64,000 nt of DNA from Roseovarius sp. THAF9 (GCF_009363715.1 NZ_CP045404.1:3316001-3380000), one strand, 5' to 3'. Positions 52,842 to 61,427 are shown, counted from the first letter of the stretch. Made by a program: numbers and translations. The notes: generated by a model not told the origin, from the letters alone.

Positions 52842-54331
52842 CCCACCAGATCTCCGTCCTTGGGATCACTCAGATCGACCCAGATCGTCTTGACCTCGGT
52901 GAACTGGTCATGCGCATGCACGCCATTGTCACGCCCGCCGAAACCGGACTGCTTGTAGCCCCCGAAAGGCGTGGCGATGTCCCCTTCGCCATAGCAGTTC
53001 ACCGTCACAGTCCCCGCGCAGATCTCCCGTGCCGCCCGGATCGCCCGCCGCACATTCGAGGTATAGACCGACGCCGCCAGCCCATAGGCCGTGTCATTGG
53101 CCAACTCGATGGCCTCCGCCTCGCTCGCCACCTCGATCACCGACAGGACCGGGCCGAAAATCTCTTCGCGCGTGCGCTTGTCGTCTTTCTTGACCTCGTA
53201 AACCGTCGGCTCGACGAAATTGCCCTTTGGCTTGCCGCCCCCGGCCACCGCCTTGCCCTTCAGATACCCGGCCACCTTCTTGCAATGCTCGGCATCCACC
53301 AGCGCGCCCAGATGGTTCGCCGGGTCCAGCGGATCGCCGGTTTTCCAATCGCGCATCCGCGCCACGATCCGCTCCATCAGCGGCGCCTTGACGGCCTTGT
53401 GCACGATCAGGCGGCTACAGGCCGAGCAATTCTCACCCATGTTCCAGAACGCCGCGTTCACCACATGCTCGGCTACGTGATCGAGGTTCTCGGCATCCTC
53501 CAGAACAACAGCGGGGTTCTTGCCCCCGCATTCCAGCGTGACCTTCTTCATGTTGCTGTCCGCCGCATAGCGCAGGAACCGCTTGCCGATCTCGGTCGAG
53601 CCGGTAAAGCTTACCATGTCCACGCCCATGTGCAGGCCCAGCGGCTCGCCCACGCTCGGCCCATCCCCCGGCAACACCTGCAACACGCCGCGCGGCACGC
53701 CCGCCATATGCGCCACCTCCGCCAGCCGCAACGCGGTCAGGCTGGTCTGCTCGGCGGGCTTCACGATCACCGAATTGCCTGCCGCCAGCGCTGGCCCGAT
53801 CTTCCAGGCCATCATCAACAGCGGAAAGTTCCACGGCAGCACGCAGGCCACCACGCCCAAAGGCTCCCGTACGATCAGGCTCAGCGCGTCGTCCCCCGAC
53901 GGCCCCACCTGGTCATAGATCTTGTCGATCAGTTCGGCATGCCACTTGATCGTGTGAATGACCTCGGGAATGTCCACGGTCTCGCAGTCCCGGATGGGCT
54001 TGCCGCTATCGAGGCTCTCCATCACCGCGAATTCGTGCCGCCGCCGCGTGATCAGTTTGCACAACCGGATCAGCACATCCTTCCGCGCGCCCGGATGCGC
54101 CTTCGCCCACTCGCCGCGCTCGAACGCCTCCCGCGCCTTTTCCACGGCGAAATCCACATCCTTCGCGTTCGCGGTCGATATCTTCGCCAGAACGTCCCCC
54201 GTCGCGGGGTTCACCGTCTCCATCACCGGCCCCGACCCCTTGCGGAACTTGCCATCGACAAAAGGCGCCTTGGGCAGATCGATCTCGGCGGCAATCGCGC
54301 CGTATTCTTCCCGTGTCAGAAGCTCGCTCAT
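52838..54331 (-). CDS. NAD(P)-dependent aldehyde dehydrogenase (PuuC/BADH-like)
   Basis: A 497-residue class I/II type ALDH. Catalytic residues: N168 in LPWNFP, E267 in LECGGKNP and C302 in MGENCSACSR; the nucleotide loop is SFTGSTEIGKR (241-251). Sequence style is close to betaine-aldehyde and gamma-glutamyl-aminobutyraldehyde dehydrogenases. It would oxidise an amino-aldehyde made by the flavoprotein or P450 of the cluster. It is coupled by ATGA to both the DapA-like gene upstream and the ProC-like gene downstream. Confidence 0.93.
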   Translation of the reverse strand: MSELLTREEYGAIAAEIDLPKAPFVDGKFRKGSGPVMETVNPATGDVLAKISTANAKDVDFAVEKAREAFERGEWAKAHPGARKDVLIRLCKLITRRRHEFAVMESLDSGKPIRDCETVDIPEVIHTIKWHAELIDKIYDQVGPSGDDALSLIVREPLGVVACVLPWNFPLLMMAWKIGPALAAGNSVIVKPAEQTSLTALRLAEVAHMAGVPRGVLQVLPGDGPSVGEPLGLHMGVDMVSFTGSTEIGKRFLRYAADSNMKKVTLECGGKNPAVVLEDAENLDHVAEHVVNAAFWNMGENCSACSRLIVHKAVKAPLMERIVARMRDWKTGDPLDPANHLGALVDAEHCKKVAGYLKGKAVAGGGKPKGNFVEPTVYEVKKDDKRTREEIFGPVLSVIEVASEAEAIELANDTAYGLAASVYTSNVRRAIRAAREICAGTVTVNCYGEGDIATPFGGYKQSGFGGRDNGVHAHDQFTEVKTIWVDLSDPKDGDLVG

Positions 54332-55236
54332 GTCCTGCCCCCTTCGATCGCGGCAATCGCCGTGTTCATCGTGCGGATCACCTCTTCGAGGTTCCGCTTG
54401 TCATCCTTGTTCAGCGGCAACAGCGGCTTGCGCGGCGGCCCCGCCGGAATGCCCCGCATCGTCACACCATGCTTGATGCACTGGATGAACTTGCCGCCCT
54501 GCTCCAGCACCCGCATCAGCGGCATCATCGCCGACATGATCGCCCGGCCTTTGGTGAAATCCCCCTCCACCACGCAGGCCCGGTACAGCGCCACATGCGC
54601 CTCGGGCGCGAAATTCGACCCGGCACAGACCCAGCCCTTCGCCCCCCAGGCAAAGAATTCCAGCGCCTGGTCATCCATCCCGCACAGAAGGCCCATATGC
54701 GGATACTCCCGGGCGATCAGGTGCAGCCGGTTGATGTCGCCGCTGCTCTCCTTGATGCCGCAGAAATTGGGCGAACGGCCCAGGCGATCCAGCGTCTCCT
54801 CGTCCATGTTCACGCCCATCCGGCCCGGGTAATTATACAGCATCACCGGCATATCCACCGCCCGGTCGATGGCCAAAGCGTGCAGCGCAATCTCGCGCCC
54901 CGTCGGCACCGAATAAGGCGGCGTCGCCACCAGGATCGCATCCGCGCCCACATCCTTCGCCATCTTCGCAAACGCGACGCTATCCTCGGTACGCAGCGCG
55001 CCCGTGCCCACGACCAGCGGCACACGCCCCTTGATCAGCGCATGCGTCTTCCGGGCCAGCCATTCGCGCTCTTCAAAGCTCTGCGCATAATACTCCCCCG
55101 TGGTCCCGGCACTGATGATCCCGGCCACGCCGCCCGCGATCAGCTGCTCCACCACGTCCCCCAGCGCGCCCTCGTCCACCGTGAAATCCTCACGATAGGG
55201 CGTCACGATGGGCGTCCAGATCCCCTCAAACTGCAT
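54328..55236 (-). CDS. Dihydrodipicolinate synthase (DapA/NAL) family lyase
   Basis: A 302-residue class I aldolase-fold protein. It keeps GTTGEYY (residues 44-50), the catalytic tyrosine Y134 in LYNYPGR and the Schiff-base lysine K162 in GIKESSGD. The cluster context points to a catabolic member (aldolase, dehydratase or deaminase) rather than lysine synthesis. ATG 55236 follows AAGGA and lies inside the 3' end of the gntR gene. Its stop overlaps the aldehyde dehydrogenase start. Confidence 0.9.
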   Translation of the reverse strand: MQFEGIWTPIVTPYREDFTVDEGALGDVVEQLIAGGVAGIISAGTTGEYYAQSFEEREWLARKTHALIKGRVPLVVGTGALRTEDSVAFAKMAKDVGADAILVATPPYSVPTGREIALHALAIDRAVDMPVMLYNYPGRMGVNMDEETLDRLGRSPNFCGIKESSGDINRLHLIAREYPHMGLLCGMDDQALEFFAWGAKGWVCAGSNFAPEAHVALYRACVVEGDFTKGRAIMSAMMPLMRVLEQGGKFIQCIKHGVTMRGIPAGPPRKPLLPLNKDDKRNLEEVIRTMNTAIAAIEGGRT

Positions 55237-55930
55237 CTTCACGATCCTTCATCGGCAAAACGTCGATCGGCAACGGATCGGGACTCACGAACCGCTCCAG
55301 CCGATCGCGCGACAGGTTCCAGTGCTCGATCGTCAGATCCACCATCAGGCCCGGCTCCTGCCGCTCGATGGCCACGATCATTGCGTCATGGTGGTCGCAC
55401 GCCTTCACCACCCGCAACGACTCGTCCGCCGAGGCGGGGCGATAGAATGTCTGGCTCAGCCGCGTATGGTCGATCAGCATGCGCTTCAGGCTGGGCAACA
55501 GATAGGGATTGTGCGCCATCTCCCCCATCGCCAAGTGAAAGCGGTGGTTCTGCAACGCCGCCTTCGCCGCGTCGCCCGTCTGCGTCGCCCGGCGAAACGC
55601 GTCCTGGATCCCCTTCAGCCCGTCGATCTCATCCGGCCGCCGGTTTTCCGCCGCCAGCCGCGCGACATTGGCATAGATCATCGGCGCGGTCTGAAAGAAC
55701 GTCCGCAGCACCGGCAGATCCATCGACGCCACCTTGGCGCCGCGGTTCTGCGTCAGGTCCACATACCCCTCACCGCCCAGCCGCTGCAGGATCTCCCGCA
55801 TCGGCGTGCGCGACATGCCGTACCGCTCGCACAGCGTCGCCTCATCCAGATCGCTGCCCGGCGCGATATCCTGCGTCAGGATGCGCATCCGCAAGTCTTC
55901 CAGGCACTGAGTCTTCTTGTCGGCGGTCAA
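55226..55930 (-). CDS. GntR-family (FCD subfamily) regulator of the catabolic cluster
   Basis: A 234-residue transcription factor: winged helix at about 8-75 (ATLCERYGMSRTPMREILQRL), then an FCD domain with histidines in QNHRFHLAMGE, LLPSLKRMLIDHTRL and KACDHHDAMI. The TTG at 55930 is the probable start because a perfect AAAGGAG lies seven bases before it; a GTG at 55954 would overlap that site. A 28-bp nested palindrome centred 30 bases upstream is the likely autoregulatory operator. It is the first gene of the unit that continues through the FAD oxidoreductase. Confidence 0.87.
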   Translation of the reverse strand: MTADKKTQCLEDLRMRILTQDIAPGSDLDEATLCERYGMSRTPMREILQRLGGEGYVDLTQNRGAKVASMDLPVLRTFFQTAPMIYANVARLAAENRRPDEIDGLKGIQDAFRRATQTGDAAKAALQNHRFHLAMGEMAHNPYLLPSLKRMLIDHTRLSQTFYRPASADESLRVVKACDHHDAMIVAIERQEPGLMVDLTIEHWNLSRDRLERFVSPDPLPIDVLPMKDREDAV

Positions 55931-55946
55931 AACGAATCTCCTTTCT

Positions 55947-55974
55947 GAATACACAATGTATACATCTCGTATTC
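55947..55974. promoter_or_regulatory. 28-bp nested palindrome, probable GntR operator
   Basis: The core ATGTATACAT (55956-55965) is a perfect palindrome, and outer arms GAATAC (55947-55952) and GTATTC (55969-55974) are also perfect with the same centre. The core resembles the TTGTATACAA operator at 5616, as expected for FCD-type GntR proteins. It sits directly upstream of the gntR start. Confidence 0.75.
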
Positions 55975-56021
55975 ATACGTCGATTCAATTCGACATCGCC
56001 CGACCGATTGCCCCAAGCCCA

Positions 56022-56042
56022 TATTTTTTCTTGCCAAAAATA
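56022..56042. repeat. AT-rich inverted repeat / shared extragenic motif
   Basis: TATTTTT (56022-56028) and AAAAATA (56036-56042) are inverted around seven bases. On the minus strand it reads GAGTATTTTTGGCAAGAAAA, close to GGATATTTATAGCCAGAAGA at 29166. It lies downstream of the hypothetical gene ending at 56171 and may mark a transcript end in the 240-base gap that splits the cluster into two units. Confidence 0.45.
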
Positions 56043-56170
56043 CTCGCGCCGCAGGCCCCCCGTCTGCCACGCGCGCACGGTCAGGCACAGCGCGTCACGC
56101 TGCCCTCACGCCCACGAGGCCAAAGGCCGAGACAAACCTGCGCGCGTGAAACGCGCTCAATCTGACTGGA

Positions 56171-56770
56171 TTACCGCCGCCCACCCACCGGCGGATCGGC
56201 CCGGCTCGCGTCCCAGTCGGGCTCGAACCCCAGAACCTCGGTCGCCGGCGGCAGGGTCGGATTGAACAGCACGTTATGCGCCATCGTCGACTGGTGCAGC
56301 ATGTTGTGCGGCGCCAGCCGCCAGACCTTGCAAGCCAGCTCGAACTCCTGCCCATAAGCCGCGAAGCGCAGCGTCGCATGGCCCGCCTCGTGCAGCGTCT
56401 TGGCGCCTTCGCTGCCCGGAGGGAAGGTCGCGGTCAGGATGTCCGAGAACTCCTTGGCCTTCTGATAATACGTCGCCGACAGGAACTGCAGCGCGTTTTG
56501 CCGCCGCTGCGCCGGGTCGTTGGTCTTGGCCGCCATGTGCTGCAACTCGGGCGTCACCGAATACCCCGGCGCTTTGTTCAAAAGCGTGATCACAACGCCC
56601 ATCGGCTGGTCATGCCCCTCTGGCGTGACTTCCGGCATAATCGCGTCATCCGGCCGCCCGTCATTGTTGCGCATCGCCAGCTGCCGCACATGGCACTGCC
56701 ACTTCAAAAACCCCAGTCGCAGCGGATTGTCGGAATAGCTTTGCCCCAGTTGGGCCGCCAAAGATGTCAT
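56171..56770 (-). CDS. Hypothetical protein in the amine catabolic cluster
   Basis: A 199-residue soluble protein that I do not recognise. It has no signal peptide or membrane helix, is rich in His, Met and aromatic residues, and contains FLKWQCHVRQLAMRNNDGRP near residues 20-39 and HEAGHATLRF near 126-135. HEAGH looks like part of a zinc-protease motif, but the rest of such a domain is not evident. The ATG overlaps the stop of the nitrilase gene, so it is tied to this pathway. Confidence 0.7.
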   Translation of the reverse strand: MTSLAAQLGQSYSDNPLRLGFLKWQCHVRQLAMRNNDGRPDDAIMPEVTPEGHDQPMGVVITLLNKAPGYSVTPELQHMAAKTNDPAQRRQNALQFLSATYYQKAKEFSDILTATFPPGSEGAKTLHEAGHATLRFAAYGQEFELACKVWRLAPHNMLHQSTMAHNVLFNPTLPPATEVLGFEPDWDASRADPPVGGRR

Positions 56771-57618
56771 GCCACGCTCCTCTCGGGGTCTGGCGTTTCC
56801 ATATCGAACTCCCGGTCGCTGGTCAGGCTTGGCACCCGACCGGCGGCCTTTTCCACGTCATCCAGGTCGATCTCCGCCTGCACCACGCCCGGCTCCGTGC
56901 CACCCTCGGCAATCACCTCGCCCCACGGCCCGACGATCAGCGAATGCCCGAAACATTCGCCCCCGCCCGGCACCGGCCCGATGGCACAAGGCGAGACGAC
57001 AAAGCGCGTGTTTTCGATCGCCCGCGCCCGGTTCAGCACATGCCAATGCGCCTCACCCGTCTTCCTGGTAAAGGCGGCAGGACATATCAGCATCTCCGCG
57101 CCGGCCTGCGCCAGCCCACGCCACAGCATCGGAAACCGCAGGTCATAACAGATAGTATGCCCGATCCGCCCGAACGGCGTGTCGTGAATGACGGCCCGGC
57201 TGCCCGGCGCCACCCGTTCGCTTTCGCGATAGACTTCCGTCTCGCTCAACTGGATATCGAACATGTGGATCTTGTCATACCGCCCGGTGACCCTGCCGGA
57301 CGCATCCAGCATGATCCCGCGATTGATGATCCGCCCGTCCGGGCCATCGACGGCGATGGAGCCGAGGTTGATCCACACCCCCGCCTCCCGCGCGAACGCC
57401 TGCGCCTCGCGCAAAAACGGATGATCGTCCTCGGGGGCCGAGGGCGCCGCCACAGCCGCACCCTCCGTTTTCAACCCGCCGCAATATTCCGGCAGGAAAA
57501 GAACCTGCGCCCCGTCAGCGACCGCCTGTTCGGCCAGTGGCCGAGCCTCCGTCCAGGCCGATGCGAAATCGGGCATGGGCCGTGTCTGCAGGCAGGCGAT
57601 ATTGATCGGGCGCGTCAT
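56767..57618 (-). CDS. Carbon-nitrogen hydrolase (nitrilase superfamily, omega-amidase-like)
   Basis: A 283-residue amidase with the complete Glu-Lys-Cys triad: E44 in FLPEYCGG, K116 in RYDKIHMFDI and C157 in TICYDLRFP. The KIHMFDI context is typical of the Nit1/Nit2 branch, which hydrolyses omega-amides such as 2-oxoglutaramate. In this cluster it could release ammonia or an amine from a gamma-glutamyl or other amide intermediate. ATG 57618 follows AAAGGA; a TTG five codons upstream lacks a site. It is coupled by ATGA to the unknown gene downstream. Confidence 0.9.
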   Translation of the reverse strand: MTRPINIACLQTRPMPDFASAWTEARPLAEQAVADGAQVLFLPEYCGGLKTEGAAVAAPSAPEDDHPFLREAQAFAREAGVWINLGSIAVDGPDGRIINRGIMLDASGRVTGRYDKIHMFDIQLSETEVYRESERVAPGSRAVIHDTPFGRIGHTICYDLRFPMLWRGLAQAGAEMLICPAAFTRKTGEAHWHVLNRARAIENTRFVVSPCAIGPVPGGGECFGHSLIVGPWGEVIAEGGTEPGVVQAEIDLDDVEKAAGRVPSLTSDREFDMETPDPERSVA

Positions 57619-57640
57619 GTCTGGTCCTTTCAAAGTTCCT

Positions 57641-58054
57641 TCAGAACTTCATATAGGCCTTGCGCAGGTTCACCAAAGGGTGCCGGTCCGACATCTGGAA
57701 CTTGATCAAGAGTTCCCGCGCGATCATGTCCCGATCCTGCTGGTTGTCGGGCAGCTCGATCGTGTCGGGCACCCGCACCCAGCCGTTGTTGTTGCGGTCG
57801 AACACCGCCGGCGAGCCTTCCTCGTAGCCCATGTGCACGTCTTCCAGCCAGTTCAGGTCGTCCCAGCCCATGGTCTCTATGTATTTTTCCAAGAACGGTG
57901 TGATCCGGTCATAATCCGGCACAAGGTTCACGTCATAGCGATAGCCGATATGCTGGCCGATTTCCTTTTCACGTTCCGAGCCAAGCCCGTCCTTGTCCTT
58001 CAGGAACTGGTCGACATCGGTAATCTCCGAGCCGCGATATTGTGTTCCAGCCAT
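57641..58054 (-). CDS. Hypothetical protein in the amine catabolic cluster
   Basis: A 137-residue acidic, soluble protein that I do not recognise, opening MAGTQYRGSEITDVDQFLKD and containing WDDLNWLEDVHMGYEEGSPA. No enzyme motif is visible. It follows the FMN-domain gene of the split glutamate synthase and precedes the nitrilase by 22 bases, with a strong GGAGG before ATG 58054. It may be a small subunit or assembly factor for that trio. Confidence 0.75.
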   Translation of the reverse strand: MAGTQYRGSEITDVDQFLKDKDGLGSEREKEIGQHIGYRYDVNLVPDYDRITPFLEKYIETMGWDDLNWLEDVHMGYEEGSPAVFDRNNNGWVRVPDTIELPDNQQDRDMIARELLIKFQMSDRHPLVNLRKAYMKF

Positions 58055-58084
58055 TGTTTTCCCTCCTTGTCGGGAGGTGGGGTG

Positions 58085-58130
58085 AAACCCCACCCTACGC
58101 CGTAAACGTAGGGTGGGTTTCCAACCCACC
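58085..58130. repeat. REP-like repeat unit A with two competing hairpins
   Basis: Fold 1 pairs AAACCCCACCCTACG (58085-58099) with CGTAGGGTGGGTTT (58107-58120), 14 pairs with one bulged C. Fold 2 pairs GGTGGGTT (58112-58119) with AACCCACC (58123-58130). Both use the same GGTGGGTT bases, so only one can form. A second, related unit is at 59535-59562. Both lie in gaps flanking the FMN-domain gene. Confidence 0.75.
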
Positions 58131-58132
58131 GT

Positions 58133-59497
58133 TTAGAAATGGTGATAATCCTCGACGCCAACCGTATGGCCGGTGCCCGCCAGCGGAACCCCCGCCATGG
58201 CCGAGGCTTCCATCGTCAACGCGGCCAAGTCCTCCGGTTCCAACGAGTGCAGATAGGTCTTGCCGCACGCCCGTGCGAACAACTGCGCCTCGATGGTCAG
58301 CGTGTGCAGGAAGTTGTACACGCGCTCCGCCGCCTCGTCCGGGTCCAGCCGCTCGCGCAGCTTGGGGTCCTGCGTTGCCACGCCCACCGGGCAGCGGCCC
58401 GTGTGACAATGGTAGCAATAGCCCGGCTCGGCCCCGATCTCTTCGGGATAGTTGGCCTCGGGAATATCCTTGTTGCAGTTCAGCGCCATCATGGCCGAGT
58501 GGCCGATCGCGATGGCATCCGCGCCCAGCGCGATGGCCTTGGCCACGTCCGCGCCGTTCCGAATCCCGCCCGCGTAGACCAGGCTGATCTCGCCGCGCTT
58601 GCCAAGGCTGTCGATGGCCTTCCGCGCCTGACGGATCGCCGCCATGCCAGGCACACCGGTATCTTCCGTGGCCAGGTGCGGGCCCGCGCCCGTGCCACCT
58701 TCCATCCCGTCGATATAGATGCTGTCGGGGTCACACTTCACCGCCATCCGCACATCGTCGAACACGCGGGACGCGCCCAGCTTCAGCTGGATCGGGATCT
58801 GCCAGTCGGTCGCCTCGCGGATCTCCTGGATCTTCAGCGCCAGGTCGTCCGGGCCCAGCCAGTCGGGGTGACGCGCCGGCGAGCGTTGGTCGATCCCCGC
58901 GGGCAAGCTGCGCATCTCGGCCACCTGGTCAGTCACTTTCTGACCCATCAGGTGCCCGCCCAGGCCAACCTTGCAGCCCTGCCCGATGAAGAATTCACAG
59001 CCATCAGCCAGAACAAGGTGGTTGGGGTTGAAGCCATAGCGCGACTGGATGCACTGGTAGAACCACTTGGAGCTATAGCGCCGCTCGTCGGGGATCATCC
59101 CCCCCTCGCCCGAACAGGTCGCCGTGCCCGCCATCGTGGCGCCCCGCGCCAGCGCGGTCTTCGCCTCGTAGGACAACGCGCCGAACGACATGCCGGTGAT
59201 ATAGACCGGGATATCCAGTTCCAGCGGCACCTTGGCGCGCGGCCCGATCACGGTCTTGGTCTCGCATTTCTCGCGATACCCTTCGATCACGAACCGCGTC
59301 AGCGTGCCGGGAAGGAAGGTCAGGTCATCCCAGTGCGGGATCTTCTTGAACAGCGAGAACCCCCGCATCCGGTAGCGGCCAAGCTCGGACTTGATGTGGA
59401 TGTCATCCATCACACGCGGCGGGAAGATGAAGCTGTCGCCGATGCGGTTTACATCGCGGTCCAGCTGTTTTTTCTGCGGCAGATCACCATCAGCCAT
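58133..59497 (-). CDS. FMN-binding glutamate synthase domain protein (GlxD/MgsC-like)
   Basis: A 454-residue TIM-barrel protein equal to the central catalytic domain of glutamate synthase. It has SGEGGMIPDERRYSS, the FMN-barrel segments IDGMEGGTGAGP and YAGGIRNGADVAKAIALGAD, and the iron-sulfur loop CYHCHTGRCPVGVATQ with three cysteines. It receives ammonia or methylamine from the amidotransferase partner and makes glutamate, N-methylglutamate or an analogue. With the next two genes it forms the GlxBCD/MgsABC type of split synthase. The gaps on both sides carry REP-like hairpins. Confidence 0.9.
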   Translation of the reverse strand: MADGDLPQKKQLDRDVNRIGDSFIFPPRVMDDIHIKSELGRYRMRGFSLFKKIPHWDDLTFLPGTLTRFVIEGYREKCETKTVIGPRAKVPLELDIPVYITGMSFGALSYEAKTALARGATMAGTATCSGEGGMIPDERRYSSKWFYQCIQSRYGFNPNHLVLADGCEFFIGQGCKVGLGGHLMGQKVTDQVAEMRSLPAGIDQRSPARHPDWLGPDDLALKIQEIREATDWQIPIQLKLGASRVFDDVRMAVKCDPDSIYIDGMEGGTGAGPHLATEDTGVPGMAAIRQARKAIDSLGKRGEISLVYAGGIRNGADVAKAIALGADAIAIGHSAMMALNCNKDIPEANYPEEIGAEPGYCYHCHTGRCPVGVATQDPKLRERLDPDEAAERVYNFLHTLTIEAQLFARACGKTYLHSLEPEDLAALTMEASAMAGVPLAGTGHTVGVEDYHHF

Positions 59498-59534
59498 GAT
59501 TTTGTTCCTTTCGGTTCAACACCGTAGGTCGTGT

Positions 59535-59562
59535 CCACCCCGTAGGGTGGGTGACAACCCAC
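59535..59562. repeat. REP-like repeat unit B with two competing hairpins
   Basis: CCACCC (59535-59540) can pair with GGGTGG (59545-59550), or GTGGGT (59547-59552) can pair with ACCCAC (59557-59562). The core CGTAGGGTGGGT and the following AACCCAC are shared with unit A at 58085-58130. It lies in the 68-base gap between the GXGXG and FMN-domain genes. Confidence 0.7.
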
Positions 59563-59565
59563 GCG

Positions 59566-60435
59566 TTACAGGATGAGCTTCTTCTCGGACGGCTCGAGGT
59601 TGTCGTAGTTCCACAGCATCTTGCCGGCGACGACCTTGGTGAAGTGATCCACCCCCTTTTCGGGCATCAGGCCGTATTGCGTCAGCTTCCGTGTCAGCCA
59701 CTTCTTGTCCAGATCGGTCAGCTCCGCCTCGACAGCATCCACACCAAGGCTCTTGATTTCTCCGCCCACGTAAATCGTGCCGTCATACATCGAGTCGCCC
59801 AGGTTCTTGCCCGCGTTGCCGCAGACCACCATCCGGCCCCGTTGCATCATGAAGCCACTCAGCGCGCCCGTGTCGCCACCGACGATGATCGTGCCACCCT
59901 TCTGGTCGATCCCCGTGCGCGAGCCCACCGAGCCGCGGCACACAAGGTCGCCGCCTCGAATGGCCGCGCCAAAGGTCGAACCGGCGTTCTTCTCGATCAT
60001 GATCGTCCCGGACATCATGTTCTCGCCGCAGGACCAGCCCACACGCCCGCTGATGCGCACGTTCGGCCCGTCGATCAGGCCGACGGAAAAGTACCCGGTC
60101 GAGCCTTCGATGATCAGGTTCAGCTTGCTCAGGATCCCCACGCCAAGGCTGTGCATGCCCCGCGGGTTCTGCAGCACGATCGTGCCATAACCTTCCTTCA
60201 TCAACTCGCGGATGTTCGAGTTCACTTCCGTCACGGTCTTGCCGTCACAGTCGATCTCGGTCCGCTTGTTGAAGTCCACGTCGGGCGCCCACGGATAGGT
60301 GAAACGCTCCTCGGCATCCGGGTCGAACTCGACGTAAAGCGACTTGCCCGTCAGCTGTTCGGTCCGCATGCCCAGCGCGGTCACCCGCTCCTCCTGGGTC
60401 ATCTTCTTCAGTTCTGCGTCGCTCACGCTTGCCAT
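59566..60435 (-). CDS. GXGXG-domain protein of split glutamate synthase (GlxC/MgsB-like)
   Basis: A 289-residue beta-helix protein equal to the C-terminal domain of glutamate synthase. Repeated glycine-rich turns include GGTIIVGGDTGALSGFMMQR and GNAGKNLGDSMYDGTIYVGG. In the full enzyme this domain supports the ammonia tunnel. Its ATG at 60435 lies 13 bases inside the 3' end of the amidotransferase gene, so the subunits are made together. Confidence 0.9.
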   Translation of the reverse strand: MASVSDAELKKMTQEERVTALGMRTEQLTGKSLYVEFDPDAEERFTYPWAPDVDFNKRTEIDCDGKTVTEVNSNIRELMKEGYGTIVLQNPRGMHSLGVGILSKLNLIIEGSTGYFSVGLIDGPNVRISGRVGWSCGENMMSGTIMIEKNAGSTFGAAIRGGDLVCRGSVGSRTGIDQKGGTIIVGGDTGALSGFMMQRGRMVVCGNAGKNLGDSMYDGTIYVGGEIKSLGVDAVEAELTDLDKKWLTRKLTQYGLMPEKGVDHFTKVVAGKMLWNYDNLEPSEKKLIL

Positions 60436-61358
60436 ACCCGGACCTCCTCATCATAGGGATCTGTCGTGTCGATTTCCTGCGGAAGGATCGCGCGGATCGC
60501 CACCTCTTCGCTCGCCATTGCAATGAGGTCGTCGGATTCGTAAAGAACCAGCGGTTTCGCCGCCATCGTGTCCTTCGCCATGCCCAGCTGGTCCTTGGTG
60601 GCCACGAGGTACGTGAACACCCCGTCGATCTCCTCGATCGACTTGCGCAGGGATTCTTCCAGCGTGATGCCGTTGGCCAGGTTGTGCGCGGTGTAGACCG
60701 CCAGCAGTTCGCTGTCGCAGTTCGACATGAACCGGTGACCCTTGCGCTCCATCTCGCGGCGCATGATCCAGTAGTTCGTGATCTGGCCGTTATGCACCAC
60801 GCTCACGTCGTTATAGGGAAACGCCCAGTAAGGGTGGGCCGACTTGATATCGACATCCGATTCCGTGGCCATCCGCGTGTGCCCGATGGCGTGCGTGCCC
60901 TTGAAATCATTCAGGCCATAGGCCTCGGACACCACCGACGCGTCGCCCAGGTCCTTGATCAGCTCCAGGCCGTTGCCCATCGACAGGATCTCGATTCCGT
61001 CGGTTTCCTCGATATGCTCGGCCATCTCGCCGACATTGTCGGCCCCGTTGAACACGTAGCGCAGCGCGTATTCCAAGGGCGCTTCCTTGGACTTGATCTT
61101 GGCGCCATGCTCTTCCATGACCTTTTCGACATAGGCGATGCGATCCTCGATCACCTTGTGAACGCCACGGCCCTTTTCCATGTCCTCGGCCTCGGCCACC
61201 TTCAGGCGCATGATGTAATCGCCCTCGGTCGGTTCACCATATACCGCGTAGCCGGTACTGTCCGGCCCCCGGTGCTTGAGCGCCAGCAGCATCGAGGTCA
61301 TCTCCGACCCCACGGCGCTGCTCTTGCCCTTGTAGATTAGTCCAGCAATTCCACACAT
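60423..61358 (-). CDS. Class II glutamine amidotransferase subunit (GlxB/MgsA-like)
   Basis: A 311-residue Ntn-type amidotransferase. The N-terminal Cys2 (MCGIAGLIYKG) becomes the nucleophile after methionine removal, and the active-site segments HTRMATESDVD, VVHNGQITNYW and SNCDSELLAVY are kept. It frees ammonia (or, by homology with MgsA, methylamine from gamma-glutamylmethylamide) for the FMN subunit. It follows the glutamine-synthetase-like gene after 80 bases that hold two strong hairpins. Confidence 0.9.
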   Translation of the reverse strand: MCGIAGLIYKGKSSAVGSEMTSMLLALKHRGPDSTGYAVYGEPTEGDYIMRLKVAEAEDMEKGRGVHKVIEDRIAYVEKVMEEHGAKIKSKEAPLEYALRYVFNGADNVGEMAEHIEETDGIEILSMGNGLELIKDLGDASVVSEAYGLNDFKGTHAIGHTRMATESDVDIKSAHPYWAFPYNDVSVVHNGQITNYWIMRREMERKGHRFMSNCDSELLAVYTAHNLANGITLEESLRKSIEEIDGVFTYLVATKDQLGMAKDTMAAKPLVLYESDDLIAMASEEVAIRAILPQEIDTTDPYDEEVRVWQA

Positions 61359-61396
61359 CTGGAAACGCCTCCTCTGGGTTGCATAGTCGTTAGATC

Positions 61397-61422
61397 GGCG
61401 GCGGGCTCCTCAACCCGCCGCC
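61397..61422 (-). promoter_or_regulatory. GC stem-loop between glnT-like and amidotransferase genes
   Basis: GGCGGCGGG (61397-61405) pairs perfectly with CCCGCCGCC (61414-61422) around eight bases. There is no T run on the transcribed side, so it is more likely to protect the upstream message or attenuate than to terminate fully. Confidence 0.6.
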
Positions 61423-61427
61423 AGACG

